DNA of 64,000 nt from Puffinus mauretanicus (Eukaryota; Chordata; Aves; Procellariiformes; Procellariidae), in contig JAJKFH010001094.1 in assembly GCA_023333565.1 (NCBI GenBank), positions 4,650,001 through 4,714,000 on the forward strand, given 5' to 3'. The notes beneath the pieces are model-generated. The model saw nothing but the letters and a program-made list of their open reading frames with translations, did not search any database and was not told the DNA's origin. Shown in pieces: positions 36,465-51,400 of the stretch (position 1 is the first letter of the stretch; every line of letters starts with the position of its first letter). Position numbers and translations under genes: made by a program.

Positions 36465-39400
36465 CTGAAAGAAAGAAAAGAAGAGAAAAGGTATCAAAAA
36501 CGGCAGAAGCATCAGGCAGCGGTCGTGCTCTGTACAGTTGGACAAGCTTTTTCAAAGTGTTCATCAGAGCAAGGACAAGGAGCCACCTTTCTCCCATTCC
36601 AGAGAAAACCCAGACTTGCAGGATGACATTCACTTCTTGAGATTTCACCAAAAAGTTTCAATTTCACATGCCATTGAAATCATTTAATGAAACAAGGGCA
36701 CCACTGCCCCAAGCGACTACCATTTGAAAGGGAAAACAGCGAGCCCTGCTCAGTTCCCCGGACGGAAAAGCTGCCGTGCCTGTAGAGAGGAGAGGCGTGG
36801 GATCCCAGATGGACAAAGGGGTTTCCACTGCAGCCCTGATTCAGGTGTCAAGTCTTACAAAAGGACTTCACAGGTTATTTTGTAATGTACTGGATCTGCA
36901 TGTATGCCAGAGTGCATCTCAAATAGATAATTTCCCTTCAAGGCACAATACGGCTAAGGAGTAAACACATACGAAGCAAAAACCCAAGTTGAAGCCATTT
37001 ATGGCTAGCTAACACAGTGGGACAAAATTGCTTTGCACAGATTAAATTTAGGAAAGGATGTTGGAGCTTGCAGGGACAAGGAAAGGAAATGTACGATCAA
37101 ACGCAAAATTCCTGAGCCGTGACACATGAGGAGTAACAGAGACTGCTGCCATGAAGAATAACAAAGGTGGCATGTAACCCTGCTCAGATATCACAGTGGT
37201 GGTGGAGGACAACTTAATGCAATTCCAGCAATTAAAGTCACAGATTGTCTCTATCTCAAGATGTAAATTAGTTTTCTTCTCTTTCTCTCTGTATATTTAA
37301 ATAAAGTTGGACTGAAAAAAAAAAATCATGGCTGAGCAACAGGTTTTCTTCTTTTGGTGCTAGTCTGTTTTTCCTACAATGACACAGCCTCTAAGGGATT
37401 TTCCACTCAATCATTCCTTTCCGTGACCTAGTGACACTAGGACTCAGTTTTGCCACAGAAGGAACACAGGCTTCTTGAAGCTTTAAGCATCCTTTACTAC
37501 TTCAAGCATTCAGGAAGGAGCTACATACTGAACCCAAAAACGTGTCCTTACAATATTAAATCAGATGGGTCGAGCCATAAGGCACGGGGATGCAAACTGT
37601 CCCAGAGCCTGGGGTGTCTGCCTAGGGAGCTTTGTTTGGACATTCAGGAGCAAAGAGGGCGGAAAGCAGATTGGGAATGCAGCTATTTCCTTCTTAACAC
37701 AATAATTTTTTAACACACCACCACAATAATTTTTCCTTTTGCCTGTCTGAGCGAAGAGGGCTGCTCCGCAGCCTCTCTTCCTTTGCCGCAGCGACGAGAA
37801 GCCCTTGTTCTGCTTCCATGTGTAGCGTCAGCATGCGGCTGCGGGAGAGCCAAACTGGGAACAGGAGTCGAGTCTAATACCCTCTTCTGTAGCCTTTTTC
37901 TTAAGCATTTTTGTTTTAAAGTTAAATCCTGCCCAGCTCTGCATTTCTGCTGTTTCCATTCGCATGGGGAAATTGAGAGGTTGAGGTAGCTCACTGCAGC
38001 TTGCTCCTTACGAAAATAATTATTTTCATTAGAACTTCCACGTTCTAAATTGGTGGGGGGCAAGTGTGGACACCAATCTTTTGAGATATTTTTTCAGCTC
38101 ATTAAACCCAGCAGAAAACAACATCTGGATACCAACTTCCTTGTGGGATCAGCTCAGTAAGTATTTGTTAAGTGCCTGCAAAGGGACCTGACCTTTTCTA
38201 GCACCTGAACTGCCGGTTTGGGGCTATGTAGGCCAGACCTAAAGTGAAAGACACCACCAGGTCTGCACACTGCTGTTTGTAGGTGAGGCGTTTGATCCAT
38301 TTTCCCAGTCAGGCCCACAGAAAAAGCACTCCCACCTCCAGGCTGCTGCTGGGATGGCAGAAGATGCTGCCGTTATCACTGCAGGGAAGGAGGGAGATGG
38401 GCAAGAAGCCACGTTTCAGGGGCTCCACCTCAACTGTGAACTGGCTACTGCTACCAAATCTGAAAGAGGAGCTAGAGGACAACGTGAACTTGGTTGACTA
38501 GTAATTCCCATTGCTTTTGCTGTTGAATATTCCTAGAATAGTAGAAAAAGTAGGAAAAAAATTTTGGTGGGGTTAGCTCAGAGCCCAAAGCTTTAAGTCT
38601 GGAAGCAGGTGGCATAAGCAGGTCACCAAAGGGCTTGTGCTTATTTTATATTTGCCCTCAATTCGCGTTCCATGAAAAACTAAAACCATGCTTTAAAATT
38701 AAATCCGGTATTCACCAATCCAGCCAAAGATGCTCTCTGTTCACATAGTTTTGAGGTTATTTTTCAGGCTTAAAAATATAGTTTAGTTAGTTTGGCTCCC
38801 TTTCCACTGTTGAAAAATAAATACTCTCTGTGGAAATGCTTCTTCAGTCAAGCAGAAAAAAAGATGCAGAATGGAAGCCCTAAAAAAACCCTTAGGATTA
38901 AAAAAAAAAAGAGTGAATAAAATGTTAGTTTGTGTCTGTAACATCTTTTTATCCATTTAGACCTGTGAGAGAGAGGAGGGAAATGCATGTCTATGGGTAC
39001 ATACTTAAGGATGCAAGAAAAGCATTTCCAAAGTCTGCACAATGCACATGTGCAATAGCAGGCATGACAGGGGAGAGAGCCCGAATGCTGCATCTCTGCA
39101 CAACGCTCGTAGTCACAGCTAGCTAGACAGGGATTTAGGACACTTTCCTAAGGAAGCTGTCTTGATGCAGCTGCAGCATTGCACAGAGAGGTAATGGTTC
39201 AGAAGACAATTTTTGATAGAGAGGTTTGAGGCACCAAATTTTCAGAGAGATCCCCCTTCTCCTTACAAAATATTCAGTTGTATTTCCACTTCCAAGCCAG
39301 TATGAAACAAAAACAAATTGCCAATTCCAAAAAAAGTTGTCAGAAAAGGTAATTATCCTCTGGCTTCAGCTCTCTTTAATACAACATGCAATAAAATGGC

Positions 39401-42400
39401 AGCCCGGGAGGAAAAGTGTAAGTGTACCAAGCGTGCCTGCATATGTGTGTGCTTTCGCTAGAACAAATTAGGACTGGCTTATGCAATCTGGAAAGTGGTT
39501 ATAAACGTCTCAGTTTGGCCTTGCTGAGGCAGGGAGAAGGCAAGCACCTGAGCGTGCACTCAGATATAATCTCAGCACTGCAGAAGGTCTTCCAGCTAGA
39601 GACAGCTGCATTCAAAATGCTCCCATAAGGCACAAACATCTTCTGCTTACAGTTGAGTCTTATTTTGCAGGATTCTCCCAACTGCGACTATCTAACAGCC
39701 AGAGGGGAAGAAATAACAAACTTAGAAAGCAGTATTGCCAGAGGAGCCATCGCTAAGTAGATCCTCCTGATGCTCACAGCCATCACTGACCAGAGAGAAA
39801 GCAATCAGACTAAGAAGGGGAGAAGGACCACTTTGCTGCGGAAATACTGTAGCACAGAGCATGAAAGGCAAATCAAAAAGAGAAGACTTGCAAGATAGCC
39901 AGACCCTGGAAGAAAAATGTTAGGCTTTCCTTCACCTCTGCCAGATATTATCAATCGTATTTAAAACTCTTTCTTCATGTCCCTGTTCATTTTGGATACC
40001 TATCATTTTGTCTATGCTGCAAAGTGAGAACTTGCTAGCCTCCCTCCATGCATGGACACACAGCTGTAAAGATATTAGGAACTACAACAGAAGGGAACTG
40101 AAAGTCCTCCCATCCTGGGTTTCAAAAACACTTCTGTACACTGCAGCTGAATTATGCTGTTTGAAAGGCAGAAGACTTCACTCATCACAGGAGATGGCTG
40201 CATGGTTTAGTGCAGTGCAATCCCTTGTCCAAATACAACAGTTTCCAAAAACCAACCAAACAAAACCCCCAAACCCACCCTTTTTAAATGCCTTGGCAAA
40301 TGTAAGAAATTAGTGAAACTTGTTTAACGAGCAGTCTCTGACCTGATGCAGTGTTGACTGGTTGTCTGGTGTAAGACACATTAAAAGTAGGTTCTTCTAC
40401 TAGTGGAGGAGGGTACATCCGCCTTCGGATAAAGAAACCAGCTCCGCAACAGAACAAAACTCCCATCATCAAAAGGAACCTAGGTAAAGAGAAGAGGGAA
40501 GTCAAAACCCACCCGCGTTCAGGCAGCTCTCAAACCCAGACTGTTCGTTGAGAGAAACAAGAGTGTCATCTAGCAATCACCAGCCTACAACTTTTATCGG
40601 GGTTTCTTAAATAGGTTGTCTCTTGAAAGTGTCTATGTCATTTGAGATAGCACTCATGGGGCACTTATGGATATATTACGGACATCTTTAGCAATTGTAC
40701 TATTGTCCAATGTTTTCTGGCATGTAAAACACAAATCTGAAACTAAAACATCCTTGAACTTTTGGAAAGTTCAGGTTCATATCTGACCTTGCCACCAGGA
40801 TGCTGAACTGAAATTCCAGGTTGGTACAGTTTCAAACTGCGTATCTTGGACACAAGCTTCGCACTTACAGCATCGAGACTGGCCAGGAGGTTTGTGGGGG
40901 ACAAAGATGAATGCTATTCTGCAGTTGCCCTTAAAAGAAGATTCTTAGATGTTCTTAAATTACTCAACGCTGATTTTGTCTCCCATGGGCAATATGGTAG
41001 CTGGCATTTAAGCTCAAGCCATAAGACTGAAGCATTCAGCACTGAAGATGACAAGCTTTGCTTTATACTTCCTAGACGGGACATACATTCTCAAGGAAAG
41101 ACATCATTTTGCTTCAGTTCTTCTCCTCTCAGCTCTTCTTCCGACCTGACTAAACTGTCCTCATCATTCCCTTGCCCTGGTGCTGTGGAAACAGGCACAT
41201 GCAGCAACGGCATGTCAGAAGATTTTGTTCTTCAGACAGTGGCTTTCACTGTGCTTCCTTGATTAGTCAGCAGACTGATGCAAGCTCCCGTAAACCCAAA
41301 TAGTTCTTTTGCCTGTAATTGCCACCTCATTTCAGGGCCCTTTACTGGAAGACAATGACAATTGTGCTCTTTTGGAAGGGATGGAAGTTGGCCAGAGGCA
41401 AGCCTACACACCATGCTTATCTCCTCTGGAGCATTCCCAGGTGCTCAAGAGGAAGAGTGTGACACTGCATGGCAGTGAGAGGTATTTCATGCAAAGGGTC
41501 AAATTCTGTTCTTGTTTGTACGGTGGAAACGAGAGCAGAAGGAGGTCCTGTTTCCCTGAGCCAATATTAATACATTCCCTTTTGGCAGCGTTCCTGCAAA
41601 GGATTTGTTCTGACAGAAAAACAGAGATTTACAACGTCACCCCAGGGATTGAGATGCAGAGCTCCTCAGTTATATCAGTAAGGATTGCACACTGAAATCC
41701 CACAGTCAGCTTGGGGAAATCACTGTATTATAGTTTATATCAGGCTTCTGTTTTTCAGTGTTTATTCGTTTCAATTTTGAAGGCTTTTTTTTAAGTAGTC
41801 TTCAAATTCTAATAAAAATACCTGAAATCAGGTTTTCTATGAGAGCTTTTGCTTTCTCTCTACTGTAATGAGAAGGTTTTATTCAGGTGCTTTCTTAAAC
41901 TCCTCTCCAAAAGGAATTTACCTTATTTTTTTAATTATACATGTAACAGTGATTAGTTTAAGCTTTATCCAGATTACTGACCTGCTGGTTTCACAAGCTC
42001 AAATCTTTCTGCCTTCTTTTCCCTTGCTGTCATCTCCAGTGAAATCCTCATAGTCATAAATGTACTTCTCTTCCTTTTTAATTGAAGCCTCAATTCAGCT
42101 GGCAAGAATGTCTTAAACTCTGCCTAAATGCACAGTCCTTCTTATACAATCCTCTTTTAAAACTGAGTGCCCCAAAAAAATGGACAAACACTGCTGCTTG
42201 GTAGTAGCTGGGACAGGCATAAGGAATTCAGCAATTTTGCATAAAAGTGGGACCGCTGCCTGTACAGACCAGCAGGATGTAGAAGCAGAAAAGGTCAACC
42301 TGACACAAGTAACCTCCTTTTCCAGTGTTTTCTCACTATATCGGGAGAATTTTATAAGCAAAAAACCAAAGTCCCTGCCTTTATATGTACACATATACAT

Positions 42401-45400
42401 TACTGCACACTTGTACCTACTTTGCTTTAAAATACTAGGGCTGGCATTACCCTGATTTAAGTCCTACAAACAAGACAAGAACAGGACAAACATAAAATTC
42501 CCAGATGCCTTGACCTACCAAAAATACCACAGTCGCTGGATAGAGAGAGCTCTTACACAGCATCTTGAACCACAGCAATCCTCATAGGAGCGACATCTGC
42601 AGAGAAATAAAGAGAAAAGGGCGTTAGGGGAGTGGTTGTCACTCAGATTGAAATGGCATCCCCAACTCTGATGCCGTTCCCACCCCTGCCCGAGGCATTA
42701 TTTACGACATTGCCATGAACCTGGGAGGCAAGGCCTCCTGGAAGTGTTCAAGGTCAGGCTGGACGGGGCTTTGAGCAACCTGACCTAGTGAAAGATGTCC
42801 GGGCCCATGGCAGGGGGGTTGGACAGCATGATCTTTAAAGGACTTTTCCAACCCAAACCATTCTGTGGGTCTATGAATAACAACAGACTACCCTTGGCCG
42901 GATAAAGTTGTCAATCACATGTACACATCCATGGCACAGCTCTATCACTGTTCAGGAACTTTTTGCATGTTATTGAAACTACCTTCCTATATACTTCTTT
43001 TAAAGCCACTTCAAAAAGACTGAACGTAGTGTTTAAGTCTGTATAAAAGGACACGTTATAAAGAAAAGCAGTATTACTGTGTTTTCTTTCACAGTAAATG
43101 AACACTGCAGACCTCAAACATGAACCATTTGGGGTTTTATTCACTGCACCAAACAAGAATTGCAAGGTCAAAACTGCCAAATCACTCATTCTTTGCAAAT
43201 CGACAGCTTCCAAACAGAGAAACCACCGAGTGCAGAGAAAGCTTCAAGCATACCGTTATTTGCAAATCTAATGACATTTTTTGCTTCTCAGAAGTTGCAC
43301 TGGACTGCAACTGCCAACAACTCTCATTATTTAAGTAGGCTTTCCTCTAAAAAAACCCCCACATTTAAAATTAATATTTCATATGGAATAGAACCATTTT
43401 AAAGGGATTATAGCACCAACCACTGTAAGCACAAGGTACGACTTCACTAAAAGCTAGCACATACATGAACAGCTACCTCTGAACAATTTCTATGGTAACT
43501 GCCATTTCCCACACCAATGAAACATATTCAGTAGGAAAAAGGACAGAGGTAACACAGAAACTATGGTATGTGACAGACTTGGATGAAAACATTCAGATTA
43601 GCATATCCACATACCAAAAGAAAAGAGGAGGTTACCACAACTGGATCAATCTTTTTAAGTGTGTTCACAGCTATATGTTCAATGCACAGATTTAATTAAG
43701 CATCTGGTTTTGGAAAATTTGCCCAACTGCATGACTGTGCTCCCATATTTGTATGCAAAGCTAAAAAAAAAATCAATTGGATAATTGTACAGACAATTAC
43801 ACATTTACACGCTCAATTAACAAGCCTTCACACACAAAATATGTCAAGTCACATAGGCTTCAGCCTCTAATTGGGGCCAGAGGAGGATGCTCTATGGATA
43901 CATAATCAGTTGTTTTGCAAGTGAAAACAGTTACACGCTCTTTGATAACAAGTAGGCAGGATTTATTTAAGCAAGCCGGAGGATCGGACATGATCAGCAC
44001 GGCAAGGTCCATTAATATACTCAGGCACCCAGTCTGAGACTCAAGCAGAGTAAGTTGTTCAGGCCAAAAGACAAAACACCCACTTTGCTGTCCCTGAACG
44101 TGAAAGTGTCTCAATTTCCAACCTTTCTTCTTTAAAGCTTGCCAGGACCCTAACAACTGCTCATACTCAAAGCTACCAGATCTCACAAAACTACTAACAA
44201 GACTTAGCAAGTAAGCATTAACTTCAGTCCCATCGGGACCAAGAAATTAAGCATCCCTCCATGCTCCCCAAGTGGATCAACCTAACATGAGCTTTCAAGA
44301 CGTATGTTAAATGCACGGACAGGATCAGGCCCCTTATGAAATGGGGTGGCAGTCGCTCCCTTCTGTTAAAACAGTGGTCATGGTACCCCTTTTGCCCTTT
44401 AACACACTGGTGGTTGGAGCACTTCATCCATGATGATGGGCACTTGCTCCTTTCGCTGATGCTGCACAGCAAGGACTTTTTAAGGCTTGTTGGGCCAGAA
44501 AAGCAGAGCCAGGGCCAGCAAACAGAGCCCGTAAATCTAGAAGGAAGGAGGTGGAGGTGGCAACTGAACATTGATCTCTTCCTTTGCGGGCAACCTGTGC
44601 TAGCAAATAAAAAAGCTTCCCACCTACTCCTGCTGTTCCACATTTTAAAAGAAAGAGCAACAATCACATCCATGAAAGAAAGGAAAGGAGTTCCCAACAT
44701 CACTGGGGGACTGCCCTTTTGTGGCCCTTCTTGAGGCAAGTAAGGCCAAATTATAGAAGGATTTTAGGGATGTGAGCAGTCTTTATCTCTGCCTCTGTCA
44801 GCCCAGACCCCTACACCCGACCACATGCAGGACGGGGAGCGGATGCGCCAGGCAGGCCTCTGGTGCCATTTCCCAGATCAAGCCCCAAGAGCTGAACTTG
44901 TATTAAAAGCTAAACTAAAACAGAGAGCCCAGGGAGGCTGCACGTATGCCTCCCTCGTGCCCACCCTTTTGCATCTGTTTTCTCCAGAGCCAGAAGAGGT
45001 GGGAAAAGTCTATTTTAAAATATATAATTATGGTTGTTCAAACCACCAAAATTAAAACAGCATCTGTACGGTGAGCCTAGTACGTGAATTTACTTTTTAT
45101 TTTTAATCTCCAAATTGTCTAGGCTACATATCAGCACCGTTTTTTAAGCCTCAGTGGTTTAGCTTTTCTTCCTGCAAAAGAGGACTAAAGTACCAGCTGG
45201 AAGACAGTAAGGCTCAACTGCTGAATGTTTATGAAGCTCCTGAGGCCACTGAATGGCAAACAAACAGGCCATCAAAGAGAAGTTTCATCTCCTACACGGA
45301 TGATTGCACTTTCAAATAGCTGAAAACGATGATGCAAAGGCTCAAGGAGTCTCTCACTACAGCTGTGTTTAGAGAAGCTCCATTTTACAACAGCCAGTAA

Positions 45401-48400
45401 GCTTTCCAAGGCAACTCATCCAAGGCTAAGCACTGCATTTGCTGGGTGGATCTGGGAAGCTAAATCAGTATCATGACCTCGAGGGAAATCCCTTTCAGAT
45501 CTGACACTAGTAACCCTTTCACTTTTACGCATAAAACCAAACGGGTGCTGATTTTGCATGCCTGCAAGTATAGACACAGGTACCCGTATGTAGGAGCCTG
45601 GAATCAAGGATGATACCATGATAACAACCTGCTGTTTGTATTCCCCAGCAGCGCCAAAAAAGACTGGAAGAACAAACGGCCCGTTTGCTGACACTGCCGT
45701 CAGAGTACCGCAGAAACCCTGCTGATCTCTTGTTCTTCATTCAATGCACTACGAAAAAACAACACAACTTCTGCCAACATCGATCCCAATTACAAGAAAA
45801 TTAACTTACCTACAAAAGCCATATTTATTAGCAGGCAAAAGGCAACAATAAAATCAGCTTATTAATGGAGTAACATACAAGCTTAAGTATAATCAGTCTT
45901 TGATGTACTATCTGTTATTGCCTGACAGCAAATCCCAGCAGAATTAAGACCCTGGTTCAGAAAAAACAATTAAGCACACACACAAACATTTATTGAACTG
46001 ATATGCATATCCTTTAAATTACACTTCTGCTTTGGCTCTGCTTAACGGCGAAGGACTGGTTGTGCCCAATGCCAGTTGCAGAAGAACGAGCCTTACTATC
46101 GATCTGAACTGGACTGAGCCCATCTCTGACAGAAGACATTTCTAAAGCCAATTTCCCTCTTTCACACATCAACGATGATCCCGAGAACTGCCCTTCCCGA
46201 GAGCAATGCTTGTTTCATAGATAAAAATTTAACCCATTATGTAGGATAAGACATGATCCATTAGTTACTTAGCTGATCTGCAACTTCACCAAGCATACAG
46301 TCTCTCTTTTGAAAACTGTCTGCAATGTGATTTATGATTTAGAAGGTACATCTTTTCATTCATAATTCAGTAGAGTGAAATGAATGCATCTGCATGTCCA
46401 ACGACTTGTACTGCTAGCACACCACAGAACTGCTGCGTCAGAGATCAAAGTTACACTGCATGTCAGATCACAGCGACAAGCTTTTTGTATGGGTTCGCAC
46501 TTAAATCATGATGCTGAACTGACCCAAACCCCACAAACAAACCCTGTACTTGCATGCCTTCTGTGGATAATAACTGCTCAATGAAATGGTCCAGAAGCTC
46601 TTTTCCATTTATACCTGCATCTACGCAGCTGAACAAGACCCTTCTTAGCAGAGCTGCTGCAGGAAAGAATTGCATCTAAAAATAATTCTCTGATTGGCAC
46701 TTGCTGAAAACTGGAGAAATTAAAGAGCTAAAGCAAGGATTACAGTCTTCAGCAGACTGTATAGCCACAGTGGTCCGACAACATTCCCTGTCCTCACCCA
46801 GCGTGGGTATTCTCCCCAACACCATCCCTTTGAAATGCAGGCTGTAGTGTTCTTAGGTTTCCTCTCTCGACTGTTTGCATCATATGTGCCAAAAGCTGAT
46901 TTAACATTTAAGATGTTTGATTAGCAATGTCTTTTGGAAGAGTAGAACAAAACATAAATTGTTAATCCACATGTAGTGTCAGAAACCCTACTGCAGACAC
47001 AGGGACAGAGGATAGAAGGGTGAAAGAAAACCACAAACTCCCCACAACAATCAGACACAGTAAACTGCATGATTTCCAACCAGTGTCCTGTAGGCAAGCA
47101 CGACTTTAGTTCCAAAAAAGGCTGCATGTCAGTGAGAGGTTAAACGATTGCTGCATGTATGTGAGGTCTATGAAGCAAACTGGGATTCCCTGGAATACAA
47201 GAAGCACCGGCAGTTTTTTAAATGGGGGGAACAAAAGGGAGCCAGGAAGTTCAGTGAAGGAAGGTGTAGCAAGAGACCAAAACTAAGAACAGAAGAGAAG
47301 GATTTTGGGGGGATGGCTAGTAGCATCAGATGAAGCTAAGGGAGTCCCAGCTGTGGTCCTAACACTGGCTCAGGCAAAAGACCAGAAGGAGAACCACAAG
47401 TGCTCACAAGAAGGGATGGACAGCTGAAGACTGGGTCACCTCCAGGCAGACTCAATGCTGAGCCCTCAAAGACAGAAGGCTCAGGTCTGCTACCATTGAA
47501 CAGATGAAAGCAGACAGCTGAAGTGTGCATATGTATTTACTTGTTCTAGGACAAAGAAGTTTAAAAAAAAAAAAAGAAAAAGAAAAAGAAAAAAGATTTA
47601 ATCTGCTTGGAACTCAGCTGCCAGGATACAGTGATGCTGAACAGAGAAAAATCAAATGAGCCATGAAACAAAAAGAAAAACAAAGCAGGCAACCACCACA
47701 AAGTGACTAGCAGAAACAACTCTGATGAAGCTCAGAGTCTTGGCTGTGCTATGAGTGAGGAGTAATGCCACTGAGTTTCACAGGACTACACTGCCACAAG
47801 ATTCAGAATTAGACCTGAAGGATGAGGAATGAGGAAGAGGATCAATAGAAAGCGTACCAAGTAACTGAAAGAGGGGGAGTTATCTTTCTACCCAGTTTAT
47901 TTTGCCATTGATTAATTCATTTCAGACCATTCTGTATGTACATTTCCATATAAAAAAAGCAGTTTTCAAAGCAAAGCCATTGCCTGTACTGCTGTGTAAG
48001 GAAAGACCTGGGTTATTGACTGCATACATGGGGAAGACCACCAGAGAAGTGGAGGAGCTTAACGCTACAAGCATGGTGGAGAGGTTATTCCAAGGAATCC
48101 ATATTGCTACAGCAGCCCACTGAACACGGAAATCGAAACACAGAGACCAACTCTGCGCTCAGGAGTCCCACCTAACTATTTCTGAGTCCCAAAGTGCTTT
48201 AATCTCTCTCCAGAAAGACACTGAAAGACAAAGGCCACATCCCTCCACTGGCATTCACTTAAATGCTTGAGGAGCAGTAACATGAGCGATGTCTTTGGCT
48301 GGTGGAGCAGAGTGATAGGCAACATCTGCCTTCCAGCCTTGGTCTTAGAGCTGGTTGTGTCTCCTTGGCATGTCTGCGTACACAGCCTAATTTTCAGCAG

Positions 48401-51400
48401 GGACACAACTCCACCACAGTTACCTGCAGTCACAGGTTCTCTGCACCCAAAAACATTTCTCTTCTTTTCTTATACATAGCAAAGGTGATCCCTCAGTGCA
48501 TGCAAGAACAGTCCCTTGTAAAATGTAGCTCTGCTTTTGGCGAATATATATACACATATATAACAAATATAACCGCTTCATAGATGAATGCCGCCATGAC
48601 CTCAGTGGAACATCTGTACTTGAGAGTAAAACACTGCTGCTGGTACCCAGGAGAGCACTAGAGATATAGTTACCCAGGCACTTGATAAATCACTCAGCCC
48701 TTAACTACCTTGAAAACGTAAGGCAAAAAGGAGAGAAGGGGCTTGTCAGGTCATTTTTTCTACAGAGTAGAAACAACAGAGATGGAAACAATACTTGCTC
48801 AGATTAGATTCCTGTCTGCTTTGACACAACTAAAATCTCCTACCTACAATGAGACAAGATACTTGGCTCCTGTGCTTCACACAGACATGAAAAACAAGAG
48901 CAGGCAACAGCTAAAAAAGGGATTGTTTCTCAATTATTCTTCGGGTGAAAAGCCTATAAACACCATCTCTGTGCAAGAACTCAGCAGAATATGGTAAATC
49001 CTCCCCCACTTCTGATGGGATGAGAAGTATTTGCTCAGCTGCTCCTATCAAACCGACCTTTCTACAAACCTGCTACCCAACGACTTGCCATAACCCTAGC
49101 CCTCTCTTCTCAGACCCCAAGAGGAAAGCCACCCTACAGAGGGACTCTCCTTGTTGTCTGTAAAGGCAGCAAGTCTCACCACATGGCTTTCTGGACAGCA
49201 CATAGAAATTTTCTTTGCTCCTCCTGTGGCAGAACCTAGCAAGAATTCCTGTGGTTTGGTCTTTGTCCAGTGGCAGTATACGGTACCTTAAATAGCCATT
49301 TTTCAGTGTAGGCTGCAGGCCTTTCTTTCACAGAACAAAGCAGAGAAACAGCGTAGCTTCAGGCTCTGGAAAAGTAAGCCATAGATAATCTGTATGATGA
49401 GTTTTAATTTTCTGGAGGTGGAATCGTAAATTTCTCATACCAACAGGAATGAGGACCTCTAGTTAATCATCAAGTCCTTATTAAATACATGATTAGCTCT
49501 TCATATCTCAAGCTGCTCCCAGTGGGCAAGCAGTCCTACTGCATCTAAACACTGCTTTGGGAGATTATAAGCCATCTGATGGCAGGGGGCGATGGGTGTC
49601 CAAGAATTTGCTATCTACCTGAATTTAACATACTAATGCATAGCAAATCTTTTTTCTTCGCCAAGCCAGTGCAGGAGCATACACAGAGAAGGACATAGGT
49701 ACTAATGGCCAACAGTTAGGTGCCACCAAGTCTTTCAAAATTTTAATTCAGGGTCTCCCTATCCAGAAAGGGTTAAAAGCTTCAAGGTGACTTTGGGGTC
49801 AAGTGCTCCTTGATGCTGTCCACTGGAGCTCAAACCAGGTACAAGCCTTCCTGTCCCACCACAGGAAGCCAGAAGAAATTCCTTCACAGCCTCACATTAG
49901 GGTTCTTGCCCAGGACACGGAAGAGTTAATGCTCTGATGAATATTTCAAGTCAAACAGCTCCAACAGGAAAAACTCATAATAAGCCACAACTGTGGTTAT
50001 TGCATCCGCTGGAAATGAGAGGGGGGTGGGACTGGGTTCCCTCCTCCACATCAGCCAGAGCAGAGTCTGGTTTCAGAGGAATACTCCACTGGAAGACAGA
50101 GACTGCCGCCCTTTCCTCCTTCCTCTCCTCTCTCAGAATAGGCTGCCTATGCCTGGTCAGCCTGCAACTCCAATATCGTTCCGAGCTTCAAATCTCAAAT
50201 TAGGTCAGTCACCTGCTTGATTGCCTGTGAAGGCTGAGATATTAAATCCCTCTCCCCTTCTCAAGACTCACTGCTAGCAAGTTGAGTTGGTTGTTAATTT
50301 GATAACCTAATTCTCCCCAGGTTGTGCATTGGACAACCGATCCATCGAAGCAAATTCAAGTGCTTGGCAAGGCATCTAGTGGCTGGGTGATTACAGCAGT
50401 CGGGACTACAACCTCAACAGATCCATCAACATTAAGGGAATAATCCCTTATTTGAAGCAAGGAATATATCACCTTAAGGGCACAGAAAATTGAAGCTAGT
50501 TGTGATGTTTTGTACCATTATTGTTTAAGGCCACGCAGGACTGAGCAATGGTGGTGGGTTTTTGTTGCCTTTATACACAGATGGTCTGATAATTATTGCT
50601 GTCTTCCTTCACGATACAAACTGTGCACTTACATTCTTGCGTTGAACTACATATGCAAACAGGCCCTTCCTGTGGCTGCTCACTACTAAATTGGTGGCCC
50701 TGGCCCGAATCCAGGTCTCCGTTTCTGTATGGTGCCAGCCATTCAAGACGCCTGCAAGCGTGCAAAACTACTACGCTGCCTCCCCTCTCCCTCCTCCATG
50801 CTGGCTTCAAATCAAATGGAAGAATAAATCAACAGCTAGATTACTGCCCTAAGCACACACCTGCTGACACTTCATGCGGCTGTAATTGCAATGGGAAAGC
50901 TAAGTATATCATCAGGAAAGCCAACTTAATTAAAAGCAGTAAACATAACAGGATGTGGAGCACAGAAAGTAGCTCCCATCATGCAACACGCCCTGTGTCT
51001 AGATTGGGGGTTTTCCCAGCCTCTTGTACAGACATCGATGGAAGAAGCACTCTCTAAGCTATCTGAATAACAGCAAGAGAAAAATCACTTTTTTGTTGTT
51101 TTCATCTGGAACATTTTGCAGGTTCTTGGTAACGCACAGAATTATTATTATAGACTGACCACCAAGCACATAAGGGCTTACATTCAAAACCCAGATGAAT
51201 ACAACTGTGTGTTAAATACAATAAAATTTAATCTGCAAAGGAAGAGAAGTGTGTGGAAATGCACAAGAAATTTATTTCAAAAACCGTGAAAAACCACAAA
51301 CTGAATACAATCAGCATGCTTCCCCAAAACAAGAAAAAGAATCGACTGTTCCCATGTAGGGCAGAAACATGTTTTAAACATGAAGAATATTAGCAAACAT

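Noticed and set aside
44224..44739. 171-codon minus-strand and overlapping 132-codon plus-strand open frames in VOPP1 intron 2
   Set aside because: They overlap on opposite strands, with no recognisable domain, no splice context and no similarity I know of; chance frames are expected in 64 kb.
50596..51057. 153-codon plus-strand open frame in VOPP1 intron 2
   Set aside because: Biased low-information protein with no domain, no promoter and no repeat identity.
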